NCBI RefSeq assembly: GCF_937870815.1
Contig: NZ_CALMZS010000175.1
Location: forward strand, 1 to 37,081
Reading direction: 5' to 3'
Origin: an uncultured Brevundimonas sp.
GTDB taxonomy: Bacteria; Pseudomonadota; Alphaproteobacteria; Caulobacterales; Caulobacteraceae
DNA: 37,081 nucleotides
Both the position numbers and the translations under genes were made by a program. Of this stretch, positions 7,995 to 15,511 are shown one piece after another (within the stretch, counting starts at the first letter, position 1; each line of letters begins with the position of its first letter). The notes below the pieces were generated by a model. It was given only the letters and a program-made list of their open reading frames with translations. It did no database searches and was not told where the DNA came from.

Positions 7995-9860
7995 ATGCGT
8001 CGTCTGGTCGTCTCCACCCTCGCCGCGGTCGCCGGGCTGGCCGGCGCGACGGCCGCGCCGGCCCAGGACGGCCCCGCCGCCCACGGGCAGCACCACGCCC
8101 GGCCGGCGGCGCAGAGCGAGGACGCGCGGCTGGCGGCCTTCTTCGAACAGGCCTTCCAGGAGCGGATCGCCCTGTCGCCGCAGATGATGACGACCCTGGG
8201 TCTCAAGCGCGACTACGGCAGGCTGGACGACGCCACCGACGCGGCGGCCGAGCGGAATCTGGCGCTGATGGAACGGCAGCTGGCGCAGCTGAACGACCGG
8301 TTCGATCCCCGGACCCTGAGCGCCGACAGCCGGATGTCGTGGCGGCTGTTCGAATACGGCGTCGAACAGGCCCGGCTGTCGAACCGCTGGCGCGACTGGG
8401 GCTATCAGTTCGCGGCCAACGGCAATCCGACCACCGCCCTGCCGGTGTTCATGATCAACAACCACCGGGTCGACAGCGTCGCCGACGCCGAGGCCTATGT
8501 GTCGCGCCTCAGGGACTCCGAGCGGCTCATGGGCGAGATCGCGGCCGAGCTGCGCCAGCGGGCGGCGGCGGGGGTGATCTCGCCCCATTTCGTGTTCGAG
8601 CCGTCGATCGCCAACACCCGCAACATCGTCGCCGGGGCGCCGTTCGACGAAGGCGCCGACAATCCGGTCTGGGCCGACCTGCAGAAGAAGGTCGCGGCGC
8701 TGGAGGCGGACGAGGCGACCAGGGCGCGGCTGCTGGCCGAGGGCCGGGCGGCGCTGACCGGCGAGTGGCGGCGCGGCTACGAACAGGTGCTGGCGGCGCT
8801 GGCCGAGGTGCAGGCCCAGGCGGCGGCGATGCCGGACCGCGACGGCGGGGTGTGGCGGCTGCCCGAGGGCGAGGCCTATTACAACGCCCGGCTGCGACTC
8901 TCGACCACCACCGAACTGACCGCGGACCAGATCCACCAGATCGGCCTGGACGAGGTGGCGCGCATCCACGGCGAGATGCAGGCGGTCATGGACCGGGTCG
9001 GGTTCGGGGGCTCGCTGCAGGAGATGTTCGCCCTGCTGAAGACCGATCCGCGCTTCCAGTATCCGGACACGCCGGAGGGCAAGGCGCAGTATCTGGCCGA
9101 CAGCCGCGCCTTCATCGCCCAGGTGATGGCGGCGGCGCCGCAATGGTTCAGCGACCTGCCCGAGGCGGCCCTGGAGGTGCGGGCGGTGGAGCCGTGGCGC
9201 GAGGCGACCGCCTCGATCGCCTTCTACAACTCGCCGGCCCCGGACGGCTCGCGGCCCGGCATCTACTACGTCAACCTGTCGGACATGACCCAGGTGCTGA
9301 AGCCCCAGATCGAGGGCATCAGCTATCACGAGGGCGCGCCGGGCCACCATTTCCAGATCGCCTGGGCCCAGGAGATGGAGGGCCTGCCGTCGTTCCGCCG
9401 CTTCGGCGGCTACGGTGCCTATGCCGAGGGCTGGGGCCTGTACGCCGAGCGGCTGGGCAAGGAGATGGGCTTCTACCAGGACCCCTGGTCCGACTTCGGC
9501 CGGCTCTCGACCGAGCTGTGGCGGGCGGTGCGGCTGGTCACGGACACGGGGCTGCATTCGAAGCGCTGGAGCCGCGAGCAGGCCATCGACTATTTCCGCG
9601 AGAACTCGCTGCTGAGCGAGCGCGACATCGTCAAGGAGGTCGAGCGCTACATCACCAATCCGGGGCAGGCGACCAGCTACAAGATCGGCGAGCTGAAGAT
9701 CATGGAGCTGCGGCGGCGGGCCGAGGCGGCGCTGGGCGACCGCTTCGACGTCAGGGACTTCCACGCCGTGGTGCTGGGCTCCGGCTCGACGCCGCTGGAC
9801 GTGCTGGAGGATCGGGTGGACGGCTGGATCGCGGAAGGGGGCGGGGCGCCGGCGGCATGA
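7995..9860 (+). CDS. DUF885 family secreted metallohydrolase-like protein
   Basis: The 621-residue protein has a signal peptide (about residues 1-23, ending 'TAAPAQ') and a His-rich mature N-terminus. The rest is a mostly helical DUF885 domain. The hallmark 'YHEGAPGHHFQI' lies near residue 445 (H445, E446, H451, H452) and resembles the zinc site of gluzincin-type carboxypeptidases; the downstream 'GYGAYAEGWGLYAERL' segment is also a family signature. Family members are exported, and a peptidase-type activity is inferred from the motif. GGGAG lies a few bases before the ATG at 7995. The stop overlaps the GNAT gene as ATGA. Confidence 0.9.
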   Translation: MRRLVVSTLAAVAGLAGATAAPAQDGPAAHGQHHARPAAQSEDARLAAFFEQAFQERIALSPQMMTTLGLKRDYGRLDDATDAAAERNLALMERQLAQLNDRFDPRTLSADSRMSWRLFEYGVEQARLSNRWRDWGYQFAANGNPTTALPVFMINNHRVDSVADAEAYVSRLRDSERLMGEIAAELRQRAAAGVISPHFVFEPSIANTRNIVAGAPFDEGADNPVWADLQKKVAALEADEATRARLLAEGRAALTGEWRRGYEQVLAALAEVQAQAAAMPDRDGGVWRLPEGEAYYNARLRLSTTTELTADQIHQIGLDEVARIHGEMQAVMDRVGFGGSLQEMFALLKTDPRFQYPDTPEGKAQYLADSRAFIAQVMAAAPQWFSDLPEAALEVRAVEPWREATASIAFYNSPAPDGSRPGIYYVNLSDMTQVLKPQIEGISYHEGAPGHHFQIAWAQEMEGLPSFRRFGGYGAYAEGWGLYAERLGKEMGFYQDPWSDFGRLSTELWRAVRLVTDTGLHSKRWSREQAIDYFRENSLLSERDIVKEVERYITNPGQATSYKIGELKIMELRRRAEAALGDRFDVRDFHAVVLGSGSTPLDVLEDRVDGWIAEGGGAPAA

Positions 9861-10273
9861 TCCCGGAGGAGTATCGGCTGGGCGCGGAGACCCCTTCGGA
9901 TGAAGAGTATCTGCGGCTGCGCGTCGCCGCGGGGCTGAGCCGGAAGAGCCCGGAGGGCGCGGCCAAGGGCCTGGCCAACAGCTGGCATTCGGTGGTCGTC
10001 CGCCGTGATGGCGATGCCGTCGGCATGGGCCGGGTGATCGGCGACGGCGGCCTGTTCTTCATGGTCGTCGACATCGCGGTCGAGCCGGCGCACCAAGGCC
10101 GCGGCCTCGGCAAGGCCATCATGGCCGCCCTCGTGGAGCGGCTGCGCGAGGCGGCGCCGTCGCGGGCCCATGTCGCCCTGATCGCCGACGGCGAGGCGCA
10201 CCGGCTCTATGCCCAGTACGGCTTCACCCTGACCGCGCCGGGCGGCGTCGGGATGCAGATGGTCATCCCCTGA
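9857..10273 (+). CDS. GNAT family N-acetyltransferase
   Basis: The 138-residue protein is a single-domain GNAT acetyltransferase. The acetyl-CoA binding loop reads 'QGRGLGKAIM', preceded by the beta-strand 'FFMVVDIAVEPAH' and followed by 'VALIADGEAHRLYAQYGF', the usual motif B. The substrate is unknown. The ATG overlaps the DUF885 stop (ATGA), so the two are translated together. It sits where rimM is often found before trmD; it shows no resemblance to RimM. Confidence 0.9.
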   Translation: MIPEEYRLGAETPSDEEYLRLRVAAGLSRKSPEGAAKGLANSWHSVVVRRDGDAVGMGRVIGDGGLFFMVVDIAVEPAHQGRGLGKAIMAALVERLREAAPSRAHVALIADGEAHRLYAQYGFTLTAPGGVGMQMVIP

Positions 10274-10312
10274 GGCGCATTTCGCGCGGGTTTGCTGTAT
10301 GAGCGCCCCGCC

Positions 10313-11068
10313 ATGCCCTTCGCCGTCACCGTCCTGACCATGTTTCCCGAGGCCTTTCCGGGGCCGCTCGGCGTGTCGCTGATCGGCACGGCCTGGCGCG
10401 AGAAGGGGCTGTGGAGCCTCGAAACCCTTGACATCCGGGGCTTCAGCGAGGATAGGCGCGGCTTCCTGGACGACACCCCCGCGGGTGGCGGCCCGGGAGC
10501 CGTGCTCAGGGCGGACGTGGTGGCGAGGGCGCTGGACAGCGTATCCGGACCGCGGCGGCCGCTTTTGTACATGAGCGCCCGGGGTCGGCCCTTGACCCAG
10601 GCGCGCGTCAGGGAATGGGCCCGGGCGGACGGGATCACCGTCCTGTGCGGCCGGTTCGAGGGGGTGGACCAGCGGGTGCTCGACGCCCGCGGGTTCGAGG
10701 AGGTCTCCGTCGGGGACGCGGTGCTCGCCGGCGGCGAGGCGGCGGCCATGGTGGTGATCGAGGCGTGCGTAAGGCTGCTTCCCGGCGTCCTCGGCCAGGC
10801 GGACAGTTTGAGTAGCGAGAGTTTCGAGGACGGTCTTCTGGAGCATCCGCAGTACACGCGACCGCGGACGTTCGAGGGGCTGGAGATACCCGAGGTGCTT
10901 CTGTCGGGCGACCACAAGAAGGTCGCACAATGGCGCGAAGAGCAGCGGCGAGTGACGACCCGGGAACGGCGGCCAGACCTCTGGACGGCGCATCTGGACA
11001 AGACGACCCATGCGGGACTTGAGCCCGCCAAATCACAGGTAAAGAGCGGCAAAGCTCGAGGAGAATAG
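10313..11068 (+). CDS. trmD: tRNA (guanine-N1)-methyltransferase TrmD
   Basis: The 251-residue protein is the SPOUT-class methyltransferase that makes m1G37 in tRNAs reading CNN/GGN codons, preventing frameshifts. Family signatures are '[11 protein letters not shown]' at the N-terminus, '[14 protein letters not shown]', the trefoil-knot SAM-binding segment '[14 protein letters not shown]', '[16 protein letters not shown]', and '[14 protein letters not shown]' with the catalytic Asp. I chose the ATG at 10313; an in-frame TTG at 10292 adds seven residues with no family support. rplS starts one base after its stop. Confidence 0.97.
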   Translation: MPFAVTVLTMFPEAFPGPLGVSLIGTAWREKGLWSLETLDIRGFSEDRRGFLDDTPAGGGPGAVLRADVVARALDSVSGPRRPLLYMSARGRPLTQARVREWARADGITVLCGRFEGVDQRVLDARGFEEVSVGDAVLAGGEAAAMVVIEACVRLLPGVLGQADSLSSESFEDGLLEHPQYTRPRTFEGLEIPEVLLSGDHKKVAQWREEQRRVTTRERRPDLWTAHLDKTTHAGLEPAKSQVKSGKARGE

Positions 11069-11069
11069 A

Positions 11070-11501
11070 ATGAACATCCTGCAGACCCTGGCGGCCGAGG
11101 AGAAGGCCCGCCTGATCGAGAAGCGCGCCATCCCGGCCTTCCAGCCCGGCGACACCCTGCGCGTCAACGTGCGCATCAAGGAAGGCGAGCGCGAGCGCGT
11201 CCAGGCCTTCGAGGGCGTCTGCATCGCCCGCGCCGGCGGCGGCGTGAACGAGAATTTCACCGTCCGGAAGATCTCCTTCGGCGAGGGCGTGGAGCGGGTC
11301 TTCCCGATCCTGTCGCCGAACATCGAGTCCATCGAGGTCAAGCGCCGCGGCGTGGTCCGGCGCGCCAAGCTCTATTATCTGCGCGATCGCCGCGGCAAGT
11401 CGGCCCGCATCGCCGAGAAGCAGACCGTGCGCGCGCCCAAGGGCGTGGTGGTGCCGGAGACCGGCAAGGCCGAGACCCCGGCCGCCGACACCGAAGCGTA
11501 A
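11070..11501 (+). CDS. rplS: 50S ribosomal protein L19
   Basis: The 143-residue protein is L19, which sits at the 30S/50S interface. The family core '[19 protein letters not shown]', '[12 protein letters not shown]' and '[19 protein letters not shown]' is complete, and '[15 protein letters not shown]' marks the C-terminal end of the core. About 30 extra residues follow, rich in Ala, Pro and Glu, as in many alphaproteobacteria. A strong GAGGAG site lies in the last codons of trmD. The gene is the last of its transcript, closed by an intrinsic terminator at 11528. Confidence 0.98.
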   Translation: MNILQTLAAEEKARLIEKRAIPAFQPGDTLRVNVRIKEGERERVQAFEGVCIARAGGGVNENFTVRKISFGEGVERVFPILSPNIESIEVKRRGVVRRAKLYYLRDRRGKSARIAEKQTVRAPKGVVVPETGKAETPAADTEA

Positions 11502-11527
11502 GGCGCTTCACGGTCGAGAAATGACCA

Positions 11528-11556
11528 GGCCCCGGCGGAGACGCCGGGGCCTTTTT
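11528..11556 (+). terminator. Intrinsic terminator after rplS
   Basis: A perfect 10-bp stem, GGCCCCGGCG / CGCCGGGGCC, closes a GAGA tetraloop and is followed at once by TTTTT. It lies 27 bases after the rplS stop and ends the trmD-rplS transcript. Confidence 0.93.
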
Positions 11557-11568
11557 CGTGCGCCCTTC

Positions 11569-12054
11569 CTAATGCGGATACAGCCGGTTGCTCGCGTCGC
11601 GCTGGCCCTCGAGGCTGTGGCGCAGGTCGTGGAGGTCGTCGCGGCCGCTGCTGACGCGGGCGAAGGCGCGGCGGATGGTCTCGCGGGTAGTGGCCGAGAT
11701 CTGGCTGTCCTCCAGCGCCTTTTCGAAACGGGCGCGGACGGCCTCGTCGGCGCCTTCCACCACCCCGACCCTGCTGGCCTCGTCGCGCATCAGGGCGTGG
11801 CGGATGTCGGCGAAGGCGCGCTGGGCCTTGGCCAGGATCGAGCCCTCGGCGGCCGGGTCGCCGCCGAGGGCGCGGACGGTGGACTGGAGCTCCTCGGCGA
11901 CCTGGCGACGCTCGAAGCTGCGCCGACCGAACAGGTCGCGGCGACCGGGGTCGTCGGCCTCGGTCGAGGCCTCGCGATAGCCGTCGGCGCTGTCGATGGC
12001 GGTCTGGATCAGGTTGTTCAGGACGTGGATGTCGTGGCGGTTGGCGTTGGACAT
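11569..12054 (-). CDS. DUF2383 / PA2169-type four-helix-bundle protein
   Basis: The 161-residue, all-helical, soluble protein fits the PA2169 family of ferritin-like four-helix bundles (DUF2383). The conserved N-terminal segment reads 'LNNLIQTAIDSADGYREA', followed by 'RRDLFGRRSFERRQVAEELQ' and a long charged helix. Function is not established; relatives are often stress-induced. The start is the ATG at 12054 with GAGG roughly 12 bases upstream. It is transcribed alone, convergent with rplS. Confidence 0.88.
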   Translation of the reverse strand: MSNANRHDIHVLNNLIQTAIDSADGYREASTEADDPGRRDLFGRRSFERRQVAEELQSTVRALGGDPAAEGSILAKAQRAFADIRHALMRDEASRVGVVEGADEAVRARFEKALEDSQISATTRETIRRAFARVSSGRDDLHDLRHSLEGQRDASNRLYPH

Positions 12055-12168
12055 GGCGGGATCCTCGCGGGAGGCTGTCCCGGTTAAACCCCAGCGTAGC
12101 CTTGTTGGTTGCCGACCGGCCCGGTCGAACCCGTCGCGGCCGGGGAGCCGGGCGGGCGTCCGGCGGCC

Positions 12169-12981
12169 TCAGAGTCTGGTGCGCAGCGACCACAGCTCGG
12201 GGAAGCAGCGGCGCTGCAGGGTCTCGGTCAGATAGGCCACGCCCTCGGTGCCGCCGGTGCCGCGGCGGCGGCCGATGATGCGCTCGACGGTGACCACATG
12301 CTTGTGGCGCCAGGTCAGCAGGGCGTCGTCGAGATCGACCAGCTTCTCGGCCAGTTGATACAGCGGCCACCAGCGGTCGGGGTCGCGATAGACCTCCAGC
12401 CAGGCCGACTCGACCCCCTCGGACGGCTCATGGGGCCGGCTGACGTCGCGGTTCAGCACCCCGACGGGCACAGGCAGGCCGGCGGCGGCGAGCTGGGCGA
12501 GGGCGTCGTCATAGAGGCTGGGCGCCTCCAGCGCCGCCGTCAGCGCCGCATGGGCCTCGGGCCGCTCCGCGTGGAAGTGCAGGAAGCGCTCGTCCTTGAG
12601 CCCCAGCATGTATTCGAAGCGGCGGAACTGGTCGCTCTGGAAGCCGGAGGACGTGCCGAGCGCGCCGCGGAAGCGCAGGTATTCCGCCGGCGTCATGGTG
12701 GCGAGAATGTCCCAGCTCATCGTCATCACCGCCTGGATGCGGCTGACCCGGGCCAGGCTCTTGTAGGCCGGCACCAGGTCGCCGGCGCGGACGAGGCCTT
12801 GCGCCAGCGCCACCTCGTGCAGGATCTGCTTGAGCCACAGCTCCTTGGTCTGGTGGATGATGACGAACAGCATCTCGTCATGCTCGTCCGACAGCGGATG
12901 CTGGGCGGCGAGCAGGTCGTCGAGGGCGAGATAGCCGGCATAGGTGATCGTCGAGGGCCGCGGTTCGCTGGTGTCGCTCAT
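12169..12981 (-). CDS. kynA: Tryptophan 2,3-dioxygenase
   Basis: The 270-residue heme enzyme opens the indole ring of L-tryptophan to N-formylkynurenine, the first step of the kynurenine pathway. Signatures are 'MLFVIIHQTKELWLKQILHE' (substrate-pocket His), 'LGTSSGFQSDQFRRFEYMLG' and, near the C-terminus, 'WRHKHVVTVERIIGRRRGTG' with the probable proximal heme His. The length fits bacterial enzymes. The start is the ATG at 12981. No kynureninase or formamidase is adjacent, so the pathway is dispersed or partial. Confidence 0.96.
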   Translation of the reverse strand: MSDTSEPRPSTITYAGYLALDDLLAAQHPLSDEHDEMLFVIIHQTKELWLKQILHEVALAQGLVRAGDLVPAYKSLARVSRIQAVMTMSWDILATMTPAEYLRFRGALGTSSGFQSDQFRRFEYMLGLKDERFLHFHAERPEAHAALTAALEAPSLYDDALAQLAAAGLPVPVGVLNRDVSRPHEPSEGVESAWLEVYRDPDRWWPLYQLAEKLVDLDDALLTWRHKHVVTVERIIGRRRGTGGTEGVAYLTETLQRRCFPELWSLRTRL

Positions 12982-13012
12982 ACAGGTCCTATCGCGCGAC
13001 CGGCGCGTCCGC

Positions 13013-13285
13013 TCAAGGTTCGTGGTCGTCGCCGGCGCCGGGGTCGAAGCGGTTGTCGACGCGGTCGTCCCAGCCCTCGCGGTCCGACTTGAAGGCCAGG
13101 GACATCAGCCCCCAGGCCAGAAAGACGGCGCCGAACACGCCCAGCAGCAGCGCGATCCAGCCGTGCGCCGGCAGGTCGCCGCCGCCGATGGCCGCCCAGG
13201 CCACGCCGATGCCGAGGGCGCCGGCGCCGGCGACGCCCCCGGCGATGAGGAGGTTGCCGATCAGGCGGAGCACGGGACGGGGCAT
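13013..13285 (-). CDS. Small two-helix membrane protein
   Basis: The 90-residue protein has two hydrophobic segments, about residues 7-33 and 42-65, and a polar, acidic tail with many Asp and Arg residues ('DREGWDDRVDNRFDPGAGDDHEP'). I do not recognise the family. It reads in the same direction as kynA and sits 31 bases upstream of that start, so it may lead the kynA transcript. A half copy of the palindromic repeat begins 9 bases upstream of its start codon and probably lies in or near its promoter or leader. Confidence 0.65.
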   Translation of the reverse strand: MPRPVLRLIGNLLIAGGVAGAGALGIGVAWAAIGGGDLPAHGWIALLLGVFGAVFLAWGLMSLAFKSDREGWDDRVDNRFDPGAGDDHEP

Positions 13286-13294
13286 GGCTCCAGA

Positions 13295-13349
13295 CTAGAG
13301 CGAAATCGGTTTGGACGCGATCGCGTCCAAACCCGGATCTTCGCTCCAG
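13295..13349 (-). repeat. Half copy of the palindromic element (module B only)
   Basis: This 55-bp segment, read on the minus strand, equals the right half of the elements at 1621-1748 and 34979-35104, including the perfect 26-bp palindrome centred on GCGATCGC. It keeps the CTAG outer end (13295-13298) but the other end reads CCAG. Its existence alone shows that module B can occur without module A. Confidence 0.8.
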
Positions 13350-13474
13350 CCGCCCGCCCGGGGGCGCCGGGGCCGATGATCAGACCCCTGGCCCTGGGCG
13401 ATCAGCTATCGAATCTTCCGTACGCGGAGATGGGCGGGGCGGGGGGTGTCGAGGCCCGGCCGGCCGCAGGCGCC

Positions 13475-14524
13475 TCAGGCCCCGGCGTGGCGGATGGAGA
13501 CCGCCATGCCCGCGGCCGATTCCACCTGCATGCGGGCGTCCAGTTGCTTCACCAGAGCCTCGACGATGGCCGTGCCGAGGCCGCCGTGGACGAGGGGCGC
13601 GGCGGCCTCCAGGGCGCCGACGCCGTTGTCGGTGACCGCCAGGAGCCATCCCTCCCCCGCGCTCTCGAAGCGGACCAGGATCACGGCGTCGGCGCGCGGC
13701 TCGGGGAAGGCGTATTTGATGGCGTTGATGACCAGTTCGGTGACGATCAGGCCCATGCTGACGGCCTTGTCCGAACCGATGAGGCCGTGATCCGCCTCCA
13801 CCCGCAGGACGATCGGATGGCTGTCGCCTATCATCGAGGCGGCGAGGCTGGCGCACAGCTTGGTCAGGTAGGGGCCGACCTCGATCTGGTCGAGGTCGCC
13901 GGAGGCGTGGAGATGGGACTGAACCTCGGCGACCGAGAGGACCCGCTGGTGCGCGTCCCTGAGGTGCAGGCGGGTTTCCTCGGAGGTCACGGCGCGGGCC
14001 TTGATCAGCAGGATGCTGGCGATGATCTGCAGGCTGTTGGCGACGCGGTGCTGCATCTCCTGCAGGAGAACCTGTTTCTGGCGCAGCAGTTCTTCGGTGT
14101 GTTCGAGCAGGTCGGCCAGGTCGCGCTCCACCGCGCGGCGGGCGGTGACGTCGGTGAAGGCCAGCAGGATGGTGCTGTCGGCGCTGGTTTCGGAGATCAC
14201 CTTGCGCGCGTTGAGCAGCATGGTGCGGCGGCCGACCCCGGGAAAGTCGTGGTCGACCTCAAACCCGTCCATGGCGGTCTTTTCGGGAATGATGGTCTCG
14301 AGCAGCAGGCGCAGGGCCGGGATGTTCCACTGGCCGTCGCCCAGGTCGTAAAGCCGGCGCCCCATGGTGTGCCCGGGATCGACCCTGAAGATCTCGTAGA
14401 AGGCCCGGCTCGCGGCGAGGACCCGCAGGCCGCCGTCGAGCACGATCAGCGGCTCATGGATGGTGTCGACGATCGCCGCGGCGAGCGTCCGGGCATCCTG
14501 GATCGCGGGGATCGTGGTCGGCAT
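13475..14524 (-). CDS. PAS-domain sensor histidine kinase (HisKA_2/HWE type)
   Basis: The 349-residue protein has no membrane segment, so it is a cytoplasmic sensor. An N-terminal PAS domain spans about residues 15-130. The HisKA_2 dimerisation helix is 'LLLQEMQHRVANSLQIIASIL', with H159 the likely phosphorylation site. The ATPase domain follows: N-box 'TELVINAIKYAFPEP' (N267), G1 'DNGVG' (299-303) and G2 'GGLGTAIVEAL'. This class is typical of alphaproteobacteria and includes general-stress-response kinases. The PAS domain lacks the GRNCRFLQ cysteine motif of LOV photosensors. No response regulator is adjacent, so it is an orphan. A possible -10 (TAGAAT on the minus strand) lies about 45 bases upstream. 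Confidence 0.92.
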   Translation of the reverse strand: MPTTIPAIQDARTLAAAIVDTIHEPLIVLDGGLRVLAASRAFYEIFRVDPGHTMGRRLYDLGDGQWNIPALRLLLETIIPEKTAMDGFEVDHDFPGVGRRTMLLNARKVISETSADSTILLAFTDVTARRAVERDLADLLEHTEELLRQKQVLLQEMQHRVANSLQIIASILLIKARAVTSEETRLHLRDAHQRVLSVAEVQSHLHASGDLDQIEVGPYLTKLCASLAASMIGDSHPIVLRVEADHGLIGSDKAVSMGLIVTELVINAIKYAFPEPRADAVILVRFESAGEGWLLAVTDNGVGALEAAAPLVHGGLGTAIVEALVKQLDARMQVESAAGMAVSIRHAGA

Positions 14525-14601
14525 GGCGACGGGAGCCGTCCGGCGCCGGCGCGCGGAAGGGCGGCCAGCGGAACAATTCTAGCACAAATGGACCGGCGAT
14601 G

Positions 14602-14625
14602 AGAAATTAAGTCGGAGGCCGACCT
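14602..14625 (-). terminator. Possible weak terminator after the 48-residue ORF
   Basis: On the minus strand, AGGTCGG / CCGACTT form a short stem (one G-T pair) with a 3-base loop, followed by AATTTCTC. It overlaps the stop codon of the small ORF at 14624. The stem is short and the T-tract interrupted, so this is tentative. Confidence 0.35.
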
Positions 14626-14770
14626 AGGAGGAGCGGGCGCGGTATCGGTCCTGCCAGTCCGCCTGATGGGCCAGTCCGCGCCAGTACGAGGCCATGGCGA
14701 CCCACTCGGCGCGCATGCCGGGCAGAGCCTCGCGCGCGGCATAGCCGTCCATTCGCGCGGCCATGGTCAT
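14624..14770 (-). CDS. Small uncharacterised protein (48 aa)
   Basis: This short frame encodes a 48-residue, Trp- and Arg-rich, probably helical peptide beginning MTMAARMDGYAAREALPG and containing 'MRAEWVAMASYWRGLAHQAD'. Third codon positions are almost all G or C, as in neighbouring genes, which supports a real gene. The helical pattern with spaced Ala/Leu/Trp recalls short alphaproteobacterial proteins of unknown role, but I cannot name a family. Start choice is uncertain: the ATG at 14770 has no clear ribosome binding site, and in-frame ATGs follow at 14764 and 14752. It lies downstream of ydbL in the same direction, 91 bases away. Confidence 0.5.
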   Translation of the reverse strand: MTMAARMDGYAAREALPGMRAEWVAMASYWRGLAHQADWQDRYRARSS

Positions 14771-14861
14771 ACATTGTGAGGCGGTTCGCATCCGGGTTCC
14801 CGTGGCGGCCGGCGGCGCCAGCCGATGGAGGAACCCCGGAGGAGGGCAAAGGGTCCGTACG

Positions 14862-15242
14862 CTAGCGCCTGACCCACTGGCCCTGGGCGTTGCGGTACCA
14901 CTGGCCGGAGCTGATGCGCGGCAGGACGATGGTTTCGAAGGCCCGGGCGGCGGCGACGTCGGCCGTGGTTCCGGCCGCCTGGGCTCTGCGGGCGTAGGCC
15001 TCGCGGCGGGCGTTGTTGGTCGTCGTCACGGCCTCGGTCAGGGCCGGATCGGACGAGGCCTGGCGGAAGCCGAGATAGCCGTCGGCCTGCTCGCCGACGG
15101 TCCCCTGGGCCTTGGCCGCGTCGATCATCGCCTTCTGCTGCGCGGTCTGCGCGAAGGCGGCGCCGGCGGCCACGCCGAGGGCGGCGACGGCGGCGGCGAC
15201 GACGAAGAGCTTGCGGAAGGACATCGGAGGCGGCTTTCGCAT
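14862..15242 (-). CDS. ydbL: YdbL family (DUF1318) periplasmic protein
   Basis: The protein (126 residues from the ATG at 15242) has a signal peptide 'KLFVVAAAVAALGVAAGAAFAQ' and a DUF1318-type mature part: 'KAMIDAAKAQGTVGEQADGYLGF' and, at the end, 'SSGQWYRNAQGQWVRR'. In E. coli YdbL is the periplasmic partner of the YdbH-YnbE intermembrane bridge. The start at 15242 overlaps the ynbE stop (TGATG), favouring coupling; an internal ATG at 15224 gives a more conventional signal peptide and is an alternative. It is the third gene of the ydbH-ynbE-ydbL operon. Confidence 0.9.
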   Translation of the reverse strand: MRKPPPMSFRKLFVVAAAVAALGVAAGAAFAQTAQQKAMIDAAKAQGTVGEQADGYLGFRQASSDPALTEAVTTTNNARREAYARRAQAAGTTADVAAARAFETIVLPRISSGQWYRNAQGQWVRR

Positions 15243-15430
15243 CAGAACAGGTTCGGGTTCTCGGCGAGGAGGTCCTGAAGCTCCTTGTCGAGACGGACGC
15301 GGACGTCGGCGTCCAGCTTGGCGTAGATCTGGATCGGATCGACCTGGAGCCGGACCGTGGGCGTACAGGCGCCCGCGCCGACGGCGACGACGAAGCCGAT
15401 CAGGGCGAGGCGGGCGCGCGTCCGGGTCAT
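15242..15430 (-). CDS. ynbE: YnbE-like lipoprotein
   Basis: The 62-residue protein has a signal peptide and lipobox GAGAC, then 'TPTVRLQVDPIQIYAKLDADVRV', the conserved YnbE core, and a charged C-terminal helix ending 'LAENPNLF'. In E. coli, YnbE is an outer-membrane lipoprotein that stacks by beta-strand addition onto YdbH to complete a lipid-transport bridge. Its stop overlaps the ydbL start by one base, and it follows ydbH by 81 bases. Confidence 0.92.
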   Translation of the reverse strand: MTRTRARLALIGFVVAVGAGACTPTVRLQVDPIQIYAKLDADVRVRLDKELQDLLAENPNLF

Positions 15431-15511
15431 GGCGGGGAGTCTCCGGTGTTGATCCGCGGCGATGTAACGCCCCGCGGGGTGAACGGGTTCTGAACGGTCG
15501 CCGCGGCGCGA

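Noticed and set aside
7668..9764. A 698-codon minus-strand frame opposite the DUF885 gene
   Set aside because: Antisense shadow; DUF885 has signal peptide and family motif on the plus strand.
12087..12113. Sigma-EcfG-like site before the DUF2383 gene (minus strand GCAAC-N17-GGTT)
   Set aside because: Two mismatches to a nine-base consensus; too weak, although the gene family would fit a stress regulon.
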